Source: Euperipatoides rowelli
Taxonomy: Eukaryota > Onychophora > Udeonychophora > Euonychophora > Peripatopsidae
Strand: one strand, 5' to 3'
Assembly: GCA_003024985.2 (NCBI GenBank)
Contig: PXIH01S0009461.1
Length of the DNA: 10,321 nucleotides
Shown here: positions 1 to 8,760 of the stretch, one piece after another
How positions within the stretch are numbered: position 1 is the first letter of the stretch
Layout: each line of letters begins with the position of its first letter
Program-made: the position numbers and the translations under genes
Notes under the pieces: generated by a model
What the model saw: the letters and a program-made list of their open reading frames with translations, nothing else
Database searches by the model: none
What the model was told of the DNA's origin: nothing

Positions 1-420
1 CAAAATAAAAAGGAGTTAAAATGAATCATTTGAATTTTTGAAACCTTTAAAAAATGAAAAAGTTAAATTAAATTACTTAATGTTTAAAAGATTCTATTTG
101 CTTAAGAGACTTCTATTCAGCTAAATTTCTGTGTTTGTGAATAAATTCAATGTAAGATATATTATTTAATTAAATGTATATATACCGTTATGTATTTTCC
201 GTGTTTTTTTGTTTTTTTAATATTGTTTTTCTTTTTTATTTTATTTTATTTAACATAATCAACGGTCGAAGGACCAGTTACAGTTCTATTAAATATTTGT
301 CTCATTGTACAGTAAAAGTTAATGTAGAACTTAAATGATAATCCAAATTCAGTAGGCTAAATAAAAAAAATACTTGAACGGGTGTGGTTTGATAATTGAT
401 TCTTTAAATGATTTACAGAA
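1..420. other. AT-rich DNA, no gene seen
   Basis: No coding pattern, RNA gene or transposon end can be supported here. The stretch has several long T runs around 205-250, which are low-complexity DNA. No open frame of useful length with codon structure was found on either strand. Confidence 0.5.
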
Positions 421-617
421 CTGAATCATAAATAAATGACTAGACTAGGTGGCGCTAAAACTGAACACCTAGGGAGAACGATTCAATTCAATGTTGGAGC
501 TGATTAACAAGTGAACTAAGAATTTTTGAACTGAATCACTGAACGAATTAACAGAGCGAATCATTTAGGTGAACTGAACAAAATAAATCGATTCACAGAA
601 AATAATCATTTTGCCCA
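421..617 (-). repeat. Probable fragment of a non-autonomous hAT-like element, one end only
   Basis: The stretch is rich in short, alternately oriented copies of GAATCA/TGAATC/GAACGA-type words, for example GAATCACTGAACGAATTAAC near 532-551. At 603-617 it ends in a sequence whose reverse complement reads TAGTGATGGGCAAAA, which resembles the TAGTGATGGG terminus of many small fish hAT elements. I could not find a matching opposite terminus upstream, so the element is either truncated or its other end has decayed. The inner boundary at 421 is only where the repeated words begin. The resemblance is from memory of the family style, not from a search. Confidence 0.4.
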
Positions 618-2159
618 TCACTATTCGAATCACTGATCTACATTCTGATTGGTCTGTAAAGGAAACACGCCTTTCTGATCTGACAATCAGTGAGCAGTCA
701 ATCTCTATTACTGGAATCGGCGGCGCAAGATTTTTCTGCCAAAAACGTCACAAGTCAGATTGATAATTATTGATACATATTGGCTTTAAAAGTCAAATTT
801 TGATGTATTTATGGACCGAATATAAAAAATTGATTAATTAAACAAACATTTTTATACAAAAATACACATAAATCAATGAAATAGGCATTGATAAACAACT
901 TTAATGTGTTTTGCTTCACTAAATCTAAAATTAATTTTTAATTGAATTGAAAAAAAAAATTATTATGTGTTTTAATGTAGAGAATATTTGAAGATTAATA
1001 AGGAATTTGTAACCAATATTATTCTAAATCTTATTCATTTTCTATGCAGTGAGTGAGATGCCAGGTTTCCTTCAGTTTCTGACAAAAAAGAAAAAGAATA
1101 AAAGACATCATGATACCATTATTGTGCATTGGAAATAGACAAGACAGGAAATTGAAATCTATTTTTGTTAGCATTTTTATCATTCATCAACGAATCCTAA
1201 CCTCACAATAACTGACTTCTAATATAAAAAAAAGGAAAAAGAACTAAATTCAATTTGATTAATTGTTTGTATCTTATTACTGGGAATATCAATGTTGTTT
1301 TCTGAAAATAAAAATATTTATTTAGGATTTTAAAGTGTTATTTTCAAATAATAATAATTAAAAAATCTTTATTTATGTATTTTATTTTAAGCCTGACTTC
1401 TAAAAATGTCGATTGGTGATGATTAGGGCATTTTATACCTCCATAATTAGAAAGTTACTTGAATGTCTGCATGTATTTTGGTATGTTATCTACTGTATAA
1501 CAGACGTGTTGAAGACATCACTCTATCTGAATGAATGTATGAGGGTAACACTAGGAATGAACTATAAAAATGTCTAAATGTTTATACTCCAGTGGTTACT
1601 GTGTGTGTAACTCTAAATCACTTTATAGAGAATGCCATGGGGTCCACTGGGCTGGGCTCTGGTCCAAGGCCCACATCTTACATGGGCACCTTCCATTAGC
1701 ATAATTAAAAAAATACACCTTGTCTCCGATTAACGTTAATAATTTTTTTCCAAGAAAAGTCATATGCTAATCAAAACATTGCTATTTGGATCCTGAAATC
1801 CCATTAGAAATAATCTTAAACAAGTACATACAGTGTATATCTAAAATTTGTTTTGTTTAGATAATTTCTTATCATTGTATTATTCTGTACACCAAACCTT
1901 TATTCTTCATTCTATAATACTTGAATATGATAATTCTTCAATTAATTTTCTATCCTACGAATCCCAAATTAATTTTCAGAATTCATTAATTCTTATACTT
2001 TACTTTTCACAAGTGGACTTAAAAATTATTTTTCACCTTAGCAGACAACAAATCTATAACGCTATTATTTTATATAAAGTGTTTGTTTACCTTTATTTGA
2101 AAAGCTAAAATCCATTGTTTGTGAATAATTCCTTTAGCTATCTATATAAAAAAATTAAT
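618..2159. other. AT-rich DNA, no gene seen
   Basis: I see no supported gene, RNA or mobile element. The only departures from plain AT-rich sequence are a short GC-richer patch near 1632-1690 and a 12-bp perfect palindrome, ATTAACGTTAAT, at 1729-1740. The open frame at 1848-2108 is a by-product of AT-rich sequence: its protein is dominated by I, L, S, F and Y with no recognisable motif. Confidence 0.5.
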
Positions 2160-2175
2160 TAGGGTTAGACCGATG
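2160..2175 (+). repeat. Left terminal inverted repeat
   Basis: The 16 bases TAGGGTTAGACCGATG pair with the reverse complement of 3312-3327 with one mismatch at position 3. Confidence 0.75.
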
Positions 2176-2476
2176 GCAAAAAGTCTCCGATGGCCGATGT
2201 GATTTTTTGCCGATTGTTTCGTTCAGGTTTTTGCCGATGCCAATTGCCAATGACATGTTTTGAGATTGCCATCGGTCGATGCCGATGCTGATGGCTGATG
2301 CCGATTGATGATATTTTTTTATACACTTAAACCATTTAGGTGATGAAATCACCAGTACTCACTACTAACTATTTGGATAACTAATGTTTTGCTAATTTGG
2401 CTCATTGAAAAAAAAAAAAAAAGATATTTTAAAAATGTCATAAATGATACTACACAGTGATAATGAATCTGCTAGT

Positions 2477-2490
2477 TAGTGACGTCACTA
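2477..2490. repeat. 14-bp perfect palindrome containing TGACGTCA
   Basis: TAGTGACGTCACTA equals its own reverse complement. The core TGACGTCA is the consensus CRE/ATF-type site. It sits inside the hAT element, downstream of the relic exon in its reading direction. Function is not implied. Confidence 0.35.
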
Positions 2491-2744
2491 TAGAAAGCCA
2501 ACAAGTTAGAAAACAGCCAATTGTTTGTTTTAAATTTATTTATTTCAGAGCATGCGAGTTATTGGTTTGGATATTTATTTATCTAGCATTTAATTAAATA
2601 AATTATTCATTTTAACGTTAACAAATCATGTAATAAATGAGAAATACGATTACAACAAACTGACTGTTGATCTTGAGTCTTGACCATAAACATATTTTTA
2701 TCACAGCAAACACAAAAGTGAAAAAAAAAACTGATTAGGCTTAC

Positions 2745-2932
2745 CTGAGAAACTCCTTTTCGCATTCTTTGCAAATCATGCACTTTTTATTTCCAGCAGC
2801 AGCAAGTGTGTAGAAACTTTAAATGGGATCACGGCTGTCTTGGCCAGCAATAGTACTGTCATCAGGTGATAATAATTTGGATTCCAAATTTAAATTACTA
2901 TCATTGGTGAGTGGCTCCGAGTCATATGCCAT
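2745..2932 (-). pseudogene. Relic first exon of a transposase, with zinc-finger-like CxxC and splice donor
   Basis: Reading the minus strand from an ATG at 2932-2930 gives 62 codons, ending in two bases plus a good splice donor (CAG|GTAAGC, with the intron starting at 2744). There is one in-frame TAA, codon 38 at 2821-2819. The first 37 residues are acidic and Ser/Asp/Leu-rich (start MAYDSEPLTNDSNLNLESKL). After the stop comes an alanine-rich stretch, then NKKCMICKECEKEFL. The small aromatic/hydrophobic block before a C-x2-C resembles the first half of a BED-type zinc finger, found at the N terminus of hAT transposases. The matching H/C ligands would lie in a second exon, which is not recognisable in the rest of the element. 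I infer a transposase N terminus; a captured host exon is the alternative. Confidence 0.5.
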
Positions 2933-3311
2933 TGATAATTTAAAATAATGATATCGAGTGGAGTTTCAGCGAGTAATGATTTTGATCGTTATTTTATTAC
3001 TGTAGTCTGTATCGTTCTTCGTGAAATTTAAAATTAAATCAAAAAATTTTGTTTGTAATTTTCTCTAAGCTACATAATTATTATTTTATTTATTTCATAA
3101 TTTTTAATTTAAAAGTTGAGCTTGAAACTAAATTAACTATTGTTTTTACTGCATTGTGAAAGGGGGTGAAAATGAAAAACATCGGCCAGGCATTGGCTGT
3201 TTCTTGTGTTTTGTGCTGATAGCAGATTGTTTTCCGTAGTTTACCATCGGCTACCAATGCAGATGGGAAACTTACTGAACAATCAGTGCCAATGTATCGG
3301 CCAAGTCGATA

Positions 3312-3327
3312 CATCGGTCTAACCATA
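3312..3327 (-). repeat. Right terminal inverted repeat
   Basis: The bases CATCGGTCTAACCATA are the inverted partner of 2160-2175, with 15 of 16 matching. Confidence 0.75.
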
Positions 3328-3498
3328 ACAATTATTTCATTTCAAGCAATAATTGATTTTATATTAAATTTTTGCCATCCCACTCATGACACTCCCACAA
3401 CCTACCTGTCATGGGCCAATGCTGTGAGATCAGCTAGATTTTATATTTGTTTAATGGCCATGCTAAAAAACTAAGTTTAGTTTCAATTTATTCTAGAC

Positions 3499-3834
3499 CA
3501 GGCGTGCACAACCAGTGGACTGCAAGCCGTATGTGACACATGACTTTTTATTGTGCGGACTGAGAAGGATAATGAAAAATGAAACTTAGAACAATCTTTT
3601 GGGTGATTCATATGATTATGTGACAGTGGAGTAGCGTTAGGTCATTTAAATGATCACATGACTATGTAGTAAGTAATGTTGGATTGTTCATGAACTCACT
3701 CATTTGATTGTATCACAACTGGCACTCCATGTCCCCTGTTCCCCACCTAACTTTTTTTTCATAAGCTGGTGAAAAAGTTAGTGTTCGGTTAAAATCAAAC
3801 TGGTACTGAAGTGTTTAAAGGTTGTGCCCTCCTG
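3499..3834. mobile_element. hAT-family MITE, 336 bp
   Basis: The left end at 3499-3513 reads CAGGCGTGCACAACC. The right end at 3820-3834 reads GGTTGTGCCCTCCTG, whose reverse complement matches the left end at 13 of 15 positions. The left flank is TTCTAGAC (3491-3498) and the right flank is TTCTTTAA (3835-3842). They share 5 of 8 bases, and the left copy fits the known hAT target preference nTCTAGAn. The subterminal sequence after the left end (TGGACTGCAAGCCGTATGTG, 3516-3535) looks like a CpG-decayed version of the widespread hAT end CAGGGGTGTCCAACC...GGCCGCATGTGG. The interior has no coding capacity, so the copy is non-autonomous. Confidence 0.7.
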
Positions 3835-4349
3835 TTCTTTAACAACATAAAATTATAAATAAAATTGTTGAGCGGAGTAGAATAGTAATTATTTTAAAGA
3901 TAATTTTTTTTAAAAAATAAGCATAAACAAGCAAGTGGTGGAAACGGTGGTGACAACATCGCCAGCTCAAATGTTGTTGACCAAAAATGAATATATTCTA
4001 TAAGAGTTGTTTATTTAATTCCTTGATTTCACAAAAAGAAAAAAACGTTGATTTGACTTATTTAACTTTTCCTTATCTCAGTTTTTTTAATTTATGTACA
4101 TTTTCATGGCATGGAGGAAGCAGAAATATCTATATTAGTTATCTTACAAGTGATACATTAATGAAATTTACTAGCATTATAATTTCAATATATGATTGTA
4201 TACAAAATGAGCATTTCTAAATTGGACTGTAAAATTAGCTTCATTCTTACTAGAGGGCAGTGCACAGATTATCCACTAGAGGTAGCTAATGTCACTATGA
4301 AAAGAGCTTGAAAACTTGGTGGAAGCTGTATCGGGTGACATTATTTCAA
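3835..4349. other. AT-rich DNA, no gene seen
   Basis: No gene or element end is supported. The open frame at 3987-4220 has no recognisable motif and does not look like a conserved protein. A short repeated word CACTAGAGG/ACTAGAGGGCAG appears at about 4250-4283, and part of this stretch may belong to the 5' end of the retrotransposon that follows. Confidence 0.4.
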
Positions 4350-4850
4350 TTATTACTTTATTATCTTATTACTTTATTACTTTTTTCATTTGAGGCTTTG
4401 TTTACTTATCTAATTGACTTTGACGGAGTGGTTGAGTTTGTGATTTTTTTTGGATTTTGAACATTGTATGTGAAATTGACGAAAATTTGAATGTGAGTTT
4501 TGATGTGACGGTTAACGTTTGAATAGTTCATTCATTAAGTTTTGATACTTCAATTTAATTGAGTGAAATTTATTTAATTCATTTATTACTTTATTTATTC
4601 ATTAACTTTTCTAATTATAGTTTATTTGGGCTGAATAATGGAATTTACATTTTGACTTATTGAGCATTGTATTTTGAATTGACAATATTTGAGTGCGAGT
4701 GTTGGAATAAACGTGATGGGTAACGTTGAATATTTGGAGTTCGATCATTGAAGTTGATACTTTGAATTGTTTTATAAGTAATTGAGTTGATAAATCGTTA
4801 GGTTTATTATTTGATTTATTGATTTAGTGAGCGATATATTTGTTAGGGGT
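4350..4850 (+). repeat. Diverged tandem repeat of about 205 bp, probable LINE 5' UTR monomers
   Basis: Several blocks recur in the same order at a nearly constant offset: CTAATT at 4410 and 4611 (201 bp), CATTGTAT at 4462 and 4665 (203), TAACGTT at 4513 and 4721 (208), GATACTT at 4544 and 4756 (212), AATTGAG at 4557 and 4780 (223). The slow increase in offset is what small indels would produce. This gives two monomers, roughly 4350-4560 and 4561-4782, and perhaps the start of a third. The array lies directly before ORF1. Tandem promoter monomers in the 5' UTR are known in some LINEs, such as mouse L1, so a promoter role is inferred. Confidence 0.5.
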
Positions 4851-5206
4851 GAAAAAATAAATAAAAGTAATTTACATAGTTTTTCCTGAGCAGAAATACG
4901 TACATAGATTGAGGGCTATGAAGTGTGATAGTACGATAGTATAATAAATCAAAAGATTTTTTGGCTTGGGTGAGTTAGGATAGAAATAATAAATAAAATT
5001 ATATTCTATGATTTATAATCTAAGGATATTATTTATAATTTAAAATCAACAAAATGACTGAAGGTGGAATGAAGGGGGTGGATGAGGAGGGAATGGGAGC
5101 TTTAAGGGAAGAAAATGAAGTAGGGGGAGGGGGAGAGGTGGAAGGAGAAGTTATGCACAGGGTGTTAGAGAAAGGATAAGTATGTTTGAGGGAAGTTGTG
5201 AGAAAG

Positions 5207-5326
5207 TGTGATGTAAAGAGAGGAGGAGAAATGGTGGAATGTGACATGTCTTTGAAATGGGTGCATTTTAAGTATGTGGGGGTGGGGAAGGGGAAAGTAA
5301 AGGGTTTATGGATATGCAGGGATTGT
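5207..5326 (+). other. PHD-finger relic in ORF1
   Basis: In frame with the ATG at 5054, the stretch reads C (5207), then CDMSLKWVHFKY, then WICRDC, ending with Cys at 5324-5326. The spacing fits the second half of a C4HC3 PHD finger exactly: C-x2-[S]-x4-H-x2-[Y], then W-x-C-x2-C. Two expected zinc ligands are replaced, Cys to Ser (TCT) and Cys to Tyr (TAT), each a one-base change. The second Cys of the first pair is also absent (Lys in its place). PHD fingers are established in ORF1 of CR1-like LINEs. Here the metal site is destroyed, consistent with decay. Confidence 0.7.
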
Positions 5327-5620
5327 ATAGTTGAAATAAGAGAGGTCAAAGTTATAAGAAACAGGATGGATACATAGAGTAAGGAAATGGAGAAAATGAG
5401 AATAGAGTTTGGGGCATTAAAAAGCGAGGTAGAAAAAGTTTAGTAATGATTAAAAATATGAGTATAGGAGTGTTAGATAAAGATAAGGGGGATAAAGAGA
5501 ATAAAGAAATTAAAGGGAATATGGAAAATAAAGTTGATTTGTTGGAAGAAAGGATGGGACAGATTTAAATAGATTTAGAGGGATTGGTGGATAAATGGGG
5601 AAGGTCATTGAAGAAAATAT
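5327..5620 (+). other. Coiled-coil region of ORF1
   Basis: Two Glu/Lys-rich segments lie here. The first (frame 2, 5327-5440) includes SKEMEKMRIEFGALKSEVEK after a TAG at 5375. The second (frame 1, from 5458) includes NKVDLLEERMGQI, then a TAA at 5566, then IDLEGLVDKW. The spacing of Ile, Val, Leu and Met in these segments suggests heptads, as in the multimerising helices of many LINE ORF1 proteins. No register was computed. Confidence 0.5.
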
Positions 5621-5864
5621 GGTAACTATGGATCATGATAGTATTAAAAAGATTACTATGAGGAATCGGAAACAGAATGGGATAATTCAGAAGAATTTGA
5701 GTCAATAGACGAGGCGGGAGAAATAAGTGTAGAAAATGAGAAAGATAAAAACAAATTTAAAAAGGAAGGGGGAAGATGAAATAGTGAAAGAAATAAGCGA
5801 TGGAAAAGAAATAATGGAAAAACATGGAGCGAAGGAGATAATGGGAAATATGGATAGTGGAGAA

Positions 5865-6366
5865 ATACTTGTAGGTGATAGGAATCCCCTACAAGTATAA
5901 GAGGTGTAGGGAATTTATGGAATGGGGAGAATATTAGGGAGAGGTGTAGGATATCATTGGGGGGAGCTAGGATTAGGGGTATAAGGGATACCATCGAAAA
6001 AAGTGCAAGAAAGGGACATCTAATAATTTTAGGGGGGACTAATGATTTGGAAAAGCTGAATGAAAATGAAATGAAGGGAATGAGGGATTTAGTTGAAACA
6101 GCAAAGAAACATGCGAGTAATGTAAATATGATAGGTATTTTGCCAAGGTTTGATCATAGGGGTAAATGGAATGGGAAAATAGAAAGAGTAAATGAAGGTT
6201 TAAGTAAGCTTTGTGAGGAGGGGAGGGTGGGTTTTCATAATTTGGGACAAAGGTTTTATAATGATTGTTTATATAGGGGGGGGACGGGTTGCATCTAAAT
6301 AGGAAGGGAGAATTTATTTTGGGAAATTGTATAAAAGAAATTAGTAGGATGAGAAAGGTTAAAGAG
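5865..6366 (+). other. SGNH/GDSL-type esterase relic in ORF1
   Basis: All four sequence blocks of the SGNH hydrolase fold can be placed. Block I reads ILVGDR at 5865-5882; the family has GDS here, so the nucleophile Ser is changed to Arg (AGG). Block II is SLGGARI at about 5954-5974. Block III is GGTNDL at 6032-6049, with the Asn of GTND at 6041-6043. ILPR follows at 6137-6148, then VNEGLSKLC. Block V, DGLHLN with the catalytic Asp and His, is at 6283-6300 but in another frame, after an 8-G run at 6276-6283. A lost G or two added Gs explains the shift. The domain order and motifs match ORF1 esterases of CR1-like LINEs. Confidence 0.8.
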
Positions 6367-6461
6367 GTAGGAGTATGTGAAGAAATAAAGGGAAGTATAA
6401 GGGAGAAGAAGAATAGAGATGAAATTAATGGGAAAGATGAAAATCTATAAAAGAAAACAGA

Positions 6462-7171
6462 ATGGAAATAAATAAAACAAAGATAGGGTTTATAAATATG
6501 CAGAGAGGGAGGAGGAGGAAAGATAAATGGGATGAATTAATGGGGATGTGTGAATTTGAAAAAATAAATGACATGGGAATAACGGAAACACACTTAAGGG
6601 ATATGGAATTACCACATTTGGAGGGGGAATGGGTGGGAAAAGATAGGGAAGGTGATGAGAAGAGAGGGGGATAAGGGTATGGGAAATGAAAGGATCTAAT
6701 ATAGTAGAGAGAGAGAGGGATCTAAGGAACATATGTGAATTAAGATAGGGAATGGTAAAAATAAGATAATGTTATGAATATTTATATTTCATCAAATAAG
6801 GATGAAGTGGACAACGAATGGAATAGGGTAATATATTAATGTATGGAAAGGGATATGAAAGATTTTAAGAAAAGGGCATAAAAGTGATGTTAATGGGAGA
6901 TTTTAATGGACATATAGAAGAAATGGGAGAATATGAAAATAGAAATGGAAAAATGCTAAAGGAGATTTATATAAGAACAAGTATGGAAATAAGGAATACG
7001 ATGAACGTGTGTGATGGGGTGATTACATGGTGTAGAATAATACAAAAATCAGTAATAGATTATATATTGGTGGGTAGAGAGTGGGTAAATGAGGTTAAGG
7101 AAATAAAAATCTGGGACAAAGAAGAAAAAGGATGTGTATCTGACCATAACTTATTAACTGTTATGTTGGGA
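6462..7171 (+). other. APE-like endonuclease domain relic of ORF2
   Basis: Motifs appear in the expected order for the apurinic-type endonuclease of LINEs: GFINMQ near the start (the catalytic Asn motif), GITETH with catalytic Glu (residue 42 of the frame from 6462), then after frameshifts GDFNGH at 6896-6913, KSVIDYIL at about 7049-7069, and SDHNLL at 7139-7156 with the Asp-His pair. The catalytic residues themselves are retained, but the segments lie in different frames, with stops between 6674 and 6884. It would have cut the target DNA to prime reverse transcription. Confidence 0.85.
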
Positions 7172-7945
7172 TGTGTAAGTATAGATAAGACTAGAGAAAA
7201 TAGGGAAGAAATAGGAGAAGGTTGGGATATCAAACATATGGAAAAGCTAGTAAAGTTTGGTAAAGAACTAAATGGGATATTAAAGTATGATAAAGGAATG
7301 GAGTATGAGAAATTGATAGAGATAATGAAAGAATGTGCTGGAAAGAATTTGGATAAGAGGAAGAATAAGAACAGTAAACTTATAAAGGGATGGAGTAAAG
7401 AATTAAAAGAGATAATAAAAGATAAAAAAAAAGAAAAGAGGGATTACAATAAAAGTTTAAAAAACAAACAAGAGAAAGAAGGAGTAATTAAAAGAAAATG
7501 TGAAAACTATATAAGAAAGAGAAAGACCAGAATAAAAGTAGATGAGTATTAGGGATAAGATGGATAGAAAATTAATGGAAGAAATAAAAAGAGGATGGGA
7601 AGGATGTACAAAATTTTGGAGATGTCAAAAATAGAAAGGGAGTAGGGAAAAAGAGATACCGGTACAGGTAATAATGGAAGTAAAAGTGGAAAACAATGAG
7701 GAAATAGATCTTAAAAATATCCTAGATAAGTATGTAAATGAAATAGAGGAGGGGGAGAGTGATAGGGGGGGACAATGGAATTAAGGTGGGCGAGTTGAAC
7801 AACATGAATAAATGTAGGAGAAAAGGCAGTATTAAAATAGATTAGGGAATGTTTAATCATTAATAGATAAAATGAAGAGTTATAGACGGTATCGCAATAG
7901 AGATGGTAAAAGTTTTGAGAGGGGAGGGGAGTTTGAAGGAAATGT
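7172..7945 (+). other. Linker between endonuclease and reverse transcriptase
   Basis: The frame from 6884 continues to a TAG at 7550 as a very basic, Lys/Glu-rich segment (for example ELKEIIKDKKKEKRDYNKSL), ending in KRKTRIKVDEY. After the stop come readable pieces resembling the pre-RT segment of other LINEs: GCTKFWRCQK near 7605, then a Glu-rich stretch with LDKYVNEIEEGE near 7722, then IEMVKVLRGEGSLKEMYG near 7900. The frame is lost several times around 7640-7900. Confidence 0.6.
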
Positions 7946-8760
7946 ATGGAAGATATTTTCAATGGAAGGAGCATACCAGATGAATGGAGGGAGACGAGAA
8001 TTAGACTAATTTTTAAGGGAAAAGGAAAAGATAAAATGAATCTAGAAAATTATAGACCGATAGTGGTAATGAGTGTATTTTATAAAATATTTATGTATGT
8101 AATAAAGGAATGGATAGAGAAAGAGAAAATTTTGGGTGAGTTACAACATGGTTTTAGGAAGGATAGAAATATGGGGCAGGGGGATTGTCTATTATAAATC
8201 GCAGCATATTGAGAGAAGTTTGAGAGAGAATACTAGAATGGTATAGGGTTTTTAGATCTAAGTAAGGCATATGATAGGGTGGATAGGGAAATTCTATGGA
8301 AAATATTGTTCCAGAAAAAGATAAGAGAGGATTGGATATTACAAGGATAATATAAATATATATCAATGGGAAGGGATGAATTCTAAAGGGATTAAATTTA
8401 AAACAGGGTTAAGATAGGGTTGTCCCATCGCCTATTTCATTTGTATTATATATGGGTGAGTTAGATAGAGGGATAATGGATTCGGGGAGAGGAATGTATT
8501 TGAAGGGAATACGGAAAAGATTGCCAGGACTAATGTTTGCGGATGATATAGTTCTTTTCACTGAAAGTAAAGTAGATATGCAAGTATTATTAGAGAGATA
8601 CAGTGGGATAGGTGGTGAGCTTGGGATGGAGTTTAATGTAGATAAATCAAACATATGGATTAATAAAAGGGAAAATGGGACATGGAATTTGAAAGATAGG
8701 AACATAGATGAAGTAGAACAATATGAATACTTAGGAGTAATGATAGGTACAGGTAAATAA
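7946..8760 (+). other. Reverse transcriptase core relic of ORF2
   Basis: Reverse transcriptase blocks appear in order. IPDEWRETRIRLIFKGKGK, ENYRPI and LQHGFRKDRN lie in the frame from 7946. Motif A, FLDLSKAYDRVD with the first catalytic Asp at 8255-8257, is in the same frame after stops at 8195, 8210 and 8234. Motif B reads GLR*GCP with TAG at 8415-8417 where Gln is expected, then shifts by one base at 8427 into SPISFVLYMGEL. Motif C, FADD with catalytic Asps at 8542-8547, is followed by LGMEFNVDKSN (motif D) and YEYLGVMIG (motif E). All three catalytic Asp residues survive, but in two different frames. Confidence 0.88.

Larger units (their letters stand above)
2160..3327 (-). mobile_element. 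Internally deleted hAT-type DNA transposon
   Basis: The left end (2160-2175) reads TAGGGTTAGACCGATG. The reverse complement of the right end (3312-3327) reads TATGGTTAGACCGATG, so 15 of 16 positions match. Just inside both ends lie many short CCGATG/GCCGAT words: at the left around 2170, 2187-2199, 2209, 2233 and 2280-2306, and in opposite orientation at the right around 3180, 3245, 3296 and 3313. Such subterminal repeats are typical transposase-binding sites in hAT elements. At 1168 bp it is too short for a full hAT transposase, so it depends on, or once depended on, a helper. Orientation is set by the relic exon at 2745-2932. Flanking 8-mers (AAATTAAT and ACAATTAT) match at only 5 of 8 positions in AT-rich DNA, so no target duplication is claimed. 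Superfamily assignment to hAT is by terminus style and by the zinc-finger-like exon. Confidence 0.7.
5054..6450 (+). pseudogene. LINE ORF1 relic: PHD finger, coiled coil, acidic region, SGNH esterase
   Basis: ORF1 proteins of CR1-like LINEs are thought to bind or chaperone the element RNA, and their esterase may act on membranes or lipids. The start is the ATG at 5054, preceded by an A-rich context. The frame holds through the PHD finger apart from a TAA at 5177, then meets TAG at 5375. It is followed by Glu/Lys-rich heptad-like segments, an acidic stretch (about 5659-5765), and the esterase from about 5865. The frame shifts several times: the PHD is in frame 2, the second helical segment in frame 1, the esterase Ser block in frame 3, the GTNDL block in frame 2 and the final DGLHLN block in frame 1. 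The frame-1 reading continues to a TAA at 6448-6450, taken as the original ORF1 end. Consensus length would be about 465 codons. No functional protein can be made. Confidence 0.8.

Noticed and set aside
1632-1690. GC-richer patch with GGGC and GCCC words, considered as a small hairpin RNA or SINE head
   Set aside because: No convincing long stem, no tRNA-type promoter boxes and no repeat boundaries.
1848-2108. Open frame of 86 codons on the plus strand
   Set aside because: Low-complexity I/L/S/F/Y composition typical of AT-rich noncoding DNA; no motif and no supporting context.
2155-2352. Minus-strand open frame across the left end of the hAT element
   Set aside because: It reads through the GCCGAT subterminal repeats, so the protein is a by-product of the repeat.
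3090-3326. Minus-strand open frame at the right end of the hAT element
   Set aside because: It starts in the terminal inverted repeat and has no domain; the relic exon lies downstream at 2745-2932.
3987-4220. Plus-strand open frame of 77 codons
   Set aside because: No recognisable motif and no neighbours that would support a gene.
5029-5349. Minus-strand open frames rich in Pro, Ser and Phe opposite the LINE (also 5656-5994, 6490-6732, 7711-7974, 8409-8705, 9503-9763)
   Set aside because: These are antisense shadows of the purine-rich ORF1 and ORF2 sequence; their composition simply mirrors the C-poor sense strand.
5866-5901. Short inverted repeat ACTTGTAGG...CCTACAAGT, considered as a hairpin or terminator
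   Set aside because: It lies within the esterase block I coding relic of a eukaryotic element; it is likely chance or a small rearrangement.
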